Both the position numbers and the translations under genes were made by a program. Below are positions 14,647-19,421 of a stretch of 19,421 bases of DNA, piece by piece. Positions within the stretch are counted from its first letter, which is position 1. Each line of letters starts with the position of its first letter. Source of the stretch: an uncultured Oscillospiraceae bacterium (GTDB lineage: Bacteria; Bacillota; Clostridia; Oscillospirales; Oscillospiraceae). The notes below the pieces were generated by a model that saw only the letters and a program-made list of their open reading frames with translations, was not told the DNA's origin and ran no database searches. The DNA is taken from assembly GCA_934572355.1 (NCBI GenBank), contig CAKTKV010000007.1, forward strand, positions 1 through 19,421. The letters run 5' to 3'.

Positions 14647-14684
14647 AATGGTTATCTCAATTTGGCGGAGAAAAGGAGAATACC

Positions 14685-15488
14685 GTGGATAAGATACTTT
14701 TGTTCATCCCCATGTATAACTGCGAAAAGCAGATAGTCAGGGTGCTTGCGCAGCTAGACAAGACCGTATGCGAATATATTTCCGCTGTCATCATCGTCAA
14801 CAACCGCAGCACCGATAACGGTGAACAGGCTGTGACGGAGTGGCTCAAGGCCAATCGTCCCGCCGTCCCGGTCACGCTTCTGCGCAATGATGAGAACTAC
14901 GGTCTCGGCGGTTCGCACAAGGTCGCATTTGACTATGCGCTCAATAATGCTTATGACTATGTTGTCGTCCTCCACGGTGACGATCAGGGCAGCATCGCAA
15001 ACCTCCTGCCCTATCTCAGAAGCCGCGAATACGCGCAATACGATTCCTTCCTCGGCGCGCGTTTTATGAAGGGTTCGAGTCTTGAGGGCTATTCCAAATT
15101 CCGTACCTTCGGAAACCGCGTGTATGACCTGCTCTTTTCCGTCGGCGCGGGGCGCATGGTGTACGACCTCGGTTCGGGACTCAACATGTATAAGGTCAGC
15201 TCCCTGTGCAGCCGGTACTATCTCCGCTTCAAAGATAATTTGATGTTCAACTGCTATATGCTGCTTGCCGCCGGTCCGCTCGGTCAGTCGCTGCGCTTCT
15301 TCCCGATAAGCTGGCGCGAGGACGATCAGGTCAGCAACGTGAAGATGTTCAGTCAGGCAACAAAGACCCTGCGCATGCTCATGAACTTCACCTTCAATAA
15401 GCGCACCTTCCTCGACGGGGAATACCGCGACAAGGTCATACCCGCCTACACCGCACAGCCAGTCTTTGAATGGGAGGGCAAAGAATGA
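14685..15488 (+). CDS. Family 2 glycosyltransferase, soluble
   Basis: 267 residues, a GT-A fold GT2 catalytic domain. Motifs: 'LLFIPMYNCEKQIVRVLAQL' (N-terminal Rossmann strand), 'IIVNNRSTDNGEQ' (the usual v.DgSTD), 'NYGLGGSHKVAFDYAL', 'VVVLHGDDQG' in the place of the metal-binding DxD of polyprenyl-phosphate sugar transferases, and 'YDLGSGLNMYKVSS'. It has no C-terminal membrane helices, unlike GtrB/CsbB. It would move a sugar from a nucleotide donor to a lipid phosphate or other acceptor on the inner membrane face. GTG start at 14685 with AAGGAG (14673-14678) ahead. It ends in a 4-base ATGA overlap with the next gene. First gene of the operon; the donor is unknown. Confidence 0.9.
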   Translation: MDKILLFIPMYNCEKQIVRVLAQLDKTVCEYISAVIIVNNRSTDNGEQAVTEWLKANRPAVPVTLLRNDENYGLGGSHKVAFDYALNNAYDYVVVLHGDDQGSIANLLPYLRSREYAQYDSFLGARFMKGSSLEGYSKFRTFGNRVYDLLFSVGAGRMVYDLGSGLNMYKVSSLCSRYYLRFKDNLMFNCYMLLAAGPLGQSLRFFPISWREDDQVSNVKMFSQATKTLRMLMNFTFNKRTFLDGEYRDKVIPAYTAQPVFEWEGKE

Positions 15489-16231
15489 AAAAGCTTCATC
15501 TCATCATGCCGATGGGCGGGCGCGGGTACCGTTTTTTCAAGGACGGGTACTCCATGCCGAAGCCGCTCATTGAGCTTAACGGCAAACCGTTTTTCTATTG
15601 GTCGGCGCAGTCGGTCATGAAGTTTGTCGACGTCGCCGACATCAGCTTTGTCGTCCTTCAAGAGCATATTGACCATTTTGAAATAGGCAAGAAGATAAAG
15701 GAATACTACCCCCAGGCAAGGATCGTCGTCATACCCGAGGTTCTCCCCGGCGCGGTAATGACCTGTCTTGAGGGCGTCAAGGGACTGGATGACGGCGCTC
15801 CCCTGCTCTTTAATGACTGCGACCATACCTTCGTCTGCCGTGACTTTTACGATTTCTGCGCTGCCGGGGATTTCTCCGCGCCTGACGCGGCGTTCCTGAC
15901 CTTCACCTCTGACGTGCCGAAATACAGCTTCGCAAAGCTTGACGAAGCCGGGCGCGTTCTCTATACAGTCGAGAAACAGGCTGTGAGCACGCACGCAATA
16001 TGCGGCGCATATTACTTCTCCCGCCCGGAGATTTTTGTCTCGGCAGCTGAGAAGTACCTGACCTCATGCAGCTATGAGGAATTTTTCATGAGCGGCGTTT
16101 ACAACGTCCTGATTGGCGGCGGCGCAGATGTCAAAATTTTCGAGACCGACCTGCACATCTCCTTCGGCACTCCCGAGGAATACGCTGCTGCCGCTGCTGA
16201 CATTCGTCTCAAAGAGGTGGACACGCCGTGA
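15485..16231 (+). CDS. Sugar- or alcohol-phosphate nucleotidyltransferase
   Basis: 248 residues, an NTP_transferase domain. N-terminal 'LIMPMGGRGYRFFKDGYS' then 'MPKPLIELNGKPFFYWS' is the G-x-G-x-R-(F)-x-K ... PKP signature, the 'IPMAGRGSRF' subgroup that includes cytidylyltransferases of capsule pathways. 'LLFNDCDHTF' (107-116) supplies the metal-binding D-x-D, and 'VLPGAVMTCLEGV' the nucleotide-adjacent loop. It joins NTP to a phosphorylated compound, releasing pyrophosphate; base and substrate cannot be read. ATG at 15485 follows GGGAGGG. It overlaps the upstream gene by ATGA and the downstream gene by GTGA, so translation is coupled. It probably activates the product of the kinase domain encoded next. 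Confidence 0.9.
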   Translation: MKKLHLIMPMGGRGYRFFKDGYSMPKPLIELNGKPFFYWSAQSVMKFVDVADISFVVLQEHIDHFEIGKKIKEYYPQARIVVIPEVLPGAVMTCLEGVKGLDDGAPLLFNDCDHTFVCRDFYDFCAAGDFSAPDAAFLTFTSDVPKYSFAKLDEAGRVLYTVEKQAVSTHAICGAYYFSRPEIFVSAAEKYLTSCSYEEFFMSGVYNVLIGGGADVKIFETDLHISFGTPEEYAAAAADIRLKEVDTP

Positions 16232-18144
16232 CGGTCTTTCTGTTCGTCAGCTCCATAGTCCTGCTCATGGTGGGGCATGCGCTGCGTCTCATGCGCTGGA
16301 GCTGCTTCATAAAAATATATGAGCATCCTCCGGCCGGGGCGCTGCTGCGCTCAATGGCGCTTGGCTATGCGCTCAACTTCTTTGTGCCGTTTAAGCTCGG
16401 CGATGTTTTCAGAGCGTACTATTCCGGCAAGCGCATGAAAAACGGCATCGGCTTCTCGCTCGCAACGGTCATTCTCGACCGTTTTCTTGACCTCATAGTT
16501 GTAGCGGCGCTATTCGCAGTGCTCGCGTTTTCAAACGTCGGAAGAGACGCGGCGCGCGAGTCCGCACGCTTCTACTATATCGCCGCCGCAGCGGTGCTCG
16601 CGCTGCTGCTCATGGCGAATCTGTTCTCCTCCGTTATAAAGCGCGTCACGCTCAAGTTCTGCTCCGTGTTCAACGACCATATCAAGCTCAAGGGCGAGCG
16701 CTTTTTCTGGACGCTCATAAATACCTTTCGGGACATTCGCCGCATGAACTTTGCCGCGATCCTCGCCGAGACGGTCGGGATGTGGGCGTTCTACATAGGC
16801 TCTTATGCGCTGTTTGCCGCGTTCATGCAGCGCCTCGGGTCGGACTATGCGCTTGTCGAAATTATCCTGTCGCTGTTTTCGCGCTCCAGTCTCGATCTCA
16901 GCGCGATGACGGTCGCCGCCTCAAGCTCGGCGGTGCTGAAGGAGCAGCTGTGGCTTGCGGTATACACGCTGCTGCCGTCGGTGATAATGTTCGCCGCGAC
17001 GCTCACCAAGACCTTCACAACGGTCGAAAAGCAGACCGGCTCCGTGGATGGCGGGTATCTCAAAATTCTCCCGCAGCTCGACGAAAAGGATCAGCTCAGC
17101 TTCCTTGACGACTATTTCAGCGCCGACCATCCGGAGCTTCTGCGCAAGCTCACGGAGCTCAACCGCGGGATAAGCATAATCCGCGACTGCTCCTCCGGTT
17201 CAAACGCCTCGACACTGCTGTGCATGGACAGCAGTGAAATGTTCTACCGGAAGTACGCCTTCGGCACTGACGGGAAAAAGCTTGCCGAACAGCTCGATTG
17301 GCTGACGGCGCACAGCGGCGCTCTTCCCCTGTGCGAGATCATCCGCTGCGAGCGTGGCAGCGAATACTGCTGCTACGATATGCGCTATGAGAGCGACAGC
17401 TCCTGCATGTTCCAGTACATCCACTCCCACCCGGTGCAGGCCGGGGAGCGTGTTCTCTCGTCGCTGCTTGAGAGCGTGCGGGAGAGGCTCTATGTGCTGA
17501 ACGCGCGCCCTGCCGACGCTGAGCATATCAGCCGGTACATTTCCGCCAAGGTGACGGATAATCTGAACACCATCATAACTTCAAGGGTTCTGGCGGAGCT
17601 TCTGTCGTATGACACGCTGACTATCAATCACAAGGAATATCTGAACCTGCCGCGCCTGTCGGCTATGTTTGAACCGGAGCACCTCGCCGCCGTCTTTTCC
17701 GAGGACTCCTACTGTGATATCCACGGCGACCTCACGATAGAAAACATTATCTGCACCGGCAACGACGGCGGTTTCTATCTCATAGACCCGAACCCCGGCA
17801 ACATCCATGAGTCCAGCTTTCTGGACTACGCAAAGCTCCTGCAGTCTCTGCATGGCGGGTACGAGTTTATGATGAAGACCGATTCCGTGTCCGTCGTCGG
17901 CAGCAGCATCGACTTTGTATATACGCGCTCCGCCGTATATGACCGGCTCTATTCTTTCCTGCTGGGCTACTTTGAAGAGCACTTCACCCCGCAGGAGGTC
18001 AAAAGCATATTTTATCACGAGCTTGTGCATTGGCTGCGCTTGATGCCGTACAAGCTGAGAAAGGACGCCCGGCGCGCCCCGATGTTCTATGCGGGGCTCG
18101 TAATGGTCGCGAACGATGTATACAACCGCTTTGAAAAAAACTAA
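16228..18144 (+). CDS. Flippase-like membrane domain fused to APH/choline-kinase-like domain
   Basis: 638 residues in one unbroken frame. Residues 1 to about 270 form a multispanning domain of the LPG_synthase_TM / UPF0104 flippase-like family: 'LRLMRWSCFIK', 'LNFFVPFKLGDVFRAYYSGK' and 'IGFSLATVILDRFLDLIVV' carry the usual P..lGe..R and R..D positions. Residues about 310-638 are an aminoglycoside-phosphotransferase/choline-kinase-like fold: Lys342 in 'MFYRKYAF', catalytic loop 'YCDIHGDLTIENII' (H499-G-D501, N506), metal Asp520 in 'LIDPNPGN'. Both active-site Asp residues are present, so an active kinase is likely. GTG start with GAGGTGG 7 bases before, 4-base overlap with the upstream gene. 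The substrate is probably a small alcohol, amine or sugar made into a phosphate for the nucleotidyltransferase. The domain pairing is unusual. Confidence 0.88.
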   Translation: MTVFLFVSSIVLLMVGHALRLMRWSCFIKIYEHPPAGALLRSMALGYALNFFVPFKLGDVFRAYYSGKRMKNGIGFSLATVILDRFLDLIVVAALFAVLAFSNVGRDAARESARFYYIAAAAVLALLLMANLFSSVIKRVTLKFCSVFNDHIKLKGERFFWTLINTFRDIRRMNFAAILAETVGMWAFYIGSYALFAAFMQRLGSDYALVEIILSLFSRSSLDLSAMTVAASSSAVLKEQLWLAVYTLLPSVIMFAATLTKTFTTVEKQTGSVDGGYLKILPQLDEKDQLSFLDDYFSADHPELLRKLTELNRGISIIRDCSSGSNASTLLCMDSSEMFYRKYAFGTDGKKLAEQLDWLTAHSGALPLCEIIRCERGSEYCCYDMRYESDSSCMFQYIHSHPVQAGERVLSSLLESVRERLYVLNARPADAEHISRYISAKVTDNLNTIITSRVLAELLSYDTLTINHKEYLNLPRLSAMFEPEHLAAVFSEDSYCDIHGDLTIENIICTGNDGGFYLIDPNPGNIHESSFLDYAKLLQSLHGGYEFMMKTDSVSVVGSSIDFVYTRSAVYDRLYSFLLGYFEEHFTPQEVKSIFYHELVHWLRLMPYKLRKDARRAPMFYAGLVMVANDVYNRFEKN

Positions 18145-18700
18145 GCTTGCCATGGTCGATCTCGACAACACTCTTGTGTTCACAATGAACGTAAACTTCG
18201 AGGCCTACAAGCGTGCCCTCAATGAGTACGGCTTTGACCTTTCACCGGAGCACTACGCCAATTACTGCGACGGCAAGAGCTACCGCGATTTTCTCCCTGC
18301 CCTTGTCGGCGGCAGCGCGGAGCTCACCGAGGCTGTGCACGAGCGGAAAATCGAGCTTTACGCGGACTGTCTTAAGTCCGCCGAGCTGAACCGCCCCCTT
18401 GTTGACATTCTCCGCGCGCTCAGGCACGAATATTACATCGCCCTTGTCACCACCGCGACGCGGAGGAACGTAGAGCGCATACTCGAGAATTTCTCGCTCG
18501 CGGAGCTGTTCGACGCCGTTGTCACCCAGGAGGACGTGCTGTACGCAAAGCCTGATCCTTTCTGCTATAACATGGTGATCGATCGCTTCGGCGTTGACCG
18601 CAGCCGGTGTATAATTTTCGAGGACTCCGCCTCCGGCGTCGCCGCCGCGATCGCCAGCGGCTGTCAGACCCTCTGCGTCAGGAAAGGAGCCGCACTATGA
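18131..18700 (+). CDS. HAD-superfamily phosphatase (subclass IA)
   Basis: 189 residues from TTG at 18131 (194 from ATG at 18116; both lack a clear ribosome site, so the start is open). The TTG overlaps the kinase gene by 14 bases, the ATG by 29. HAD motifs are complete: I 'MVDLDNTLV' (D-L-D nucleophile and general acid), II 'LVTTATRRN' (Thr), III Lys in 'AKPDPFCYNM', IV 'IIFEDSASGVAAA' (E-D). A helical cap lies between motifs I and II ('LSPEHYANYCDGKSYRDFL'). It dephosphorylates a small phosphate ester such as a sugar phosphate or phosphoglycolate-like compound. It is fourth in the operon and ends by ATGA overlap with gtrA. In this setting it may trim a phosphate in building the activated substrate; the exact step is unknown. 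Confidence 0.9.
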   Translation: MKKTKLAMVDLDNTLVFTMNVNFEAYKRALNEYGFDLSPEHYANYCDGKSYRDFLPALVGGSAELTEAVHERKIELYADCLKSAELNRPLVDILRALRHEYYIALVTTATRRNVERILENFSLAELFDAVVTQEDVLYAKPDPFCYNMVIDRFGVDRSRCIIFEDSASGVAAAIASGCQTLCVRKGAAL

Positions 18701-19131
18701 ACGGCGCACCGGGTAAGCTGCGCGCGCTGCTGATGCAGGCGCTGCGCTTTGTCGGACTGAGCGGCATAGGCTGGCTTCTTGATTTCACGGTATACACCCT
18801 GCTCAGTACGCGCGTCTCAAACCTTGCCGCCGTCAACATAATAAGTTCGCTCGTCGGCGCAAGCTTTGTGTTCGCGTTCTCCACGCGCTTTGTCTTCCGG
18901 GACAATCACCGCATCCCACTTTTCTGGAAATATTGCGTGTACATTGCCTATCAGATAGTGCTTATCATTCTCATATCGCTACTGCTCGCGAAGATAAACG
19001 TCCTCATAACGACGTATATCTCCGCCGCGTTGATCGTCAAATACTCCGCTATTCTGTCCAAGATCATCGTGACCCCGATCACCATGACGCTCAACTTCTT
19101 CGTCATGCGCTTTGCGATAGAAAAGCTATGA
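18697..19131 (+). CDS. GtrA-family membrane protein
   Basis: 144 residues with four membrane helices, the standard GtrA layout. 'ALRFVGLSGIGWLLDFTVYT' is the typical first helix with the R-F-x-x-x-G-x-x-x-x-x-x-D pattern; 'LVGASFVFAFSTRFVF' with the basic/aromatic 'STRFVF' end, and 'MTLNFFVMRFAIEKL' at the C-terminus, match the family. GtrA proteins are proposed to flip polyprenyl-phosphate-linked sugars across the membrane. ATG at 18697 follows GGAAAGGAGCC; 4-base overlap with the HAD gene. It is the last gene of the operon and the stop lies at the foot of the terminator hairpin. It probably moves the GT2 product outward to the GT-C-like transferase encoded divergently. Confidence 0.92.
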   Translation: MNGAPGKLRALLMQALRFVGLSGIGWLLDFTVYTLLSTRVSNLAAVNIISSLVGASFVFAFSTRFVFRDNHRIPLFWKYCVYIAYQIVLIILISLLLAKINVLITTYISAALIVKYSAILSKIIVTPITMTLNFFVMRFAIEKL

Positions 19132-19178
19132 AACAGCTCTGACTCAGGCCTTTCGGTCTGAGTCAGAGCTGTTTTAAT
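19131..19178 (+). terminator. Strong terminator after gtrA
   Basis: Seventeen-base-pair perfect stem (AAACAGCTCTGACTCAG / CTGAGTCAGAGCTGTTT, 19131-19147 and 19158-19174) with a CCTTTCGG-containing loop and TTTTAATATTT after it. It also faces the convergent CinA-like gene and may serve both. Confidence 0.9.
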
Positions 19179-19195
19179 ATTTAAACATTGTTGGT

Positions 19196-19421
19196 TTACA
19201 TAACATTTATCCCACTGAGCCAGCGACGCATCATGTCATAGATGTGGTTGCCCGCCATACGGCGGATGAAGCTGCGTGTGCGCATAGCGCCCATGTGCAG
19301 CTCCTTGACAAAGGTCTCGCCCTCGACCGCGAGGGAGACAAACACCGTGCCGACCTCGTGCACGCCGTCGCCGTCAGGGCCTGCAAGCCCGGTCACGCCG
19401 ACGCCGATGTCCGTCCCCAGC
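19196..19421 (-). CDS. CinA / PncC-like C-terminal domain protein (N-terminus off window)
   Basis: 75 residues of the 3' end, open to the right edge. 'LGTDIGVGVTGLAGPDGDGV' and 'VGTVFVSLAVEGE' match the CinA C-terminal / nicotinamide-nucleotide amidohydrolase (PncC) domain, whose hallmark is G(I/L)AGPxG followed by V-G-T-V. The end, 'RTRSFIRRMAGNHIYDMMRR', fits the closing helices, with R-x-x-I/F-R. The enzyme deamidates NMN in the NAD salvage cycle. Whether the full gene is the two-domain CinA or a stand-alone PncC cannot be seen. Convergent with gtrA. Confidence 0.88.
   Translation of the reverse strand, partial: LGTDIGVGVTGLAGPDGDGVHEVGTVFVSLAVEGETFVKELHMGAMRTRSFIRRMAGNHIYDMMRRWLSGINVM

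Larger units (their letters stand above)
14384..14684. other. Divergent intergenic region with several hairpins
   Basis: A 301-base stretch between the GT-C-like gene and the glycan operon. It holds a structured block at 14459-14565, a palindrome at 14599-14627 overlapping the -35 of the plus-strand promoter, and the promoter itself. I found no convincing promoter for the minus-strand gene and no real small gene; short frames here lack family features. Confidence 0.6.

Noticed and set aside
14374..14736. 120-residue frame across the divergent intergenic region
   Set aside because: It runs through the hairpins and promoter and into the GT2 gene in another frame; better explained as a structured or repeat element.

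Overview
The window reads as chromosome from a GC-rich, low-oxygen Gram-positive, most likely a gut Clostridia member of the Oscillospiraceae type. This is inferred from protein style (clostridial MATE, BioY and UvrD-like families, a CinA/PncC-like protein, a VanW or L,D-transpeptidase-type wall protein), strong purine-rich ribosome binding sites, frequent GTG/TTG starts and Bacillus-type promoter hexamers. No rRNA, tRNA, IS element or CRISPR array was seen.

Layout. Positions 1-3186 (all minus) hold a membrane-anchored cell-wall protein cut by the window edge and, upstream of it, a lipoprotein / ECF sigma factor / anti-sigma operon. Positions 3325-5650 (minus) hold an AEC-family carrier followed by a MATE exporter. 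Positions 5867-7165 (minus) encode a secreted Ig-fold surface protein with a C-terminal membrane anchor. Positions 7414-7950 (plus) encode BioY, and 8014-9426 (minus) a phosphohexomutase. Positions 9625-10702 (plus) hold an ECF-transporter S component followed by a UPF0340 (YwlG) protein. Positions 10736-12814 (minus) encode a UvrD/PcrA-like helicase, and 12896-14383 (minus) a GT-C-like multispanning membrane protein. Divergent from the latter, 14685-19131 (plus) is a tight five-gene operon: GT2 glycosyltransferase, nucleotidyltransferase, a fusion of a flippase-like membrane domain with an APH/choline-kinase-like domain, a HAD phosphatase, and GtrA. A CinA/PncC fragment runs off the right edge on the minus strand.

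Two stories stand out. First, the 14685-19131 operon plus the divergent GT-C-like protein has the parts of a surface-glycan decorating system: substrate activation (kinase, nucleotidyltransferase, phosphatase), a cytoplasmic GT2, two flippase-type membrane domains, and an extracytoplasmic-type transferase. One gene joins a flippase-like domain to a small-molecule kinase domain, which I do not recognise from described systems. Second, the ECF sigma operon is preceded by an ECF-type promoter (TGAAAC-N17-CGTTTA). A near-identical site (TGAAAC-N16-CGTCAA) lies upstream of the Ig-fold surface protein. This suggests a small envelope-stress regulon, possibly also covering the adjacent wall protein through read-through.
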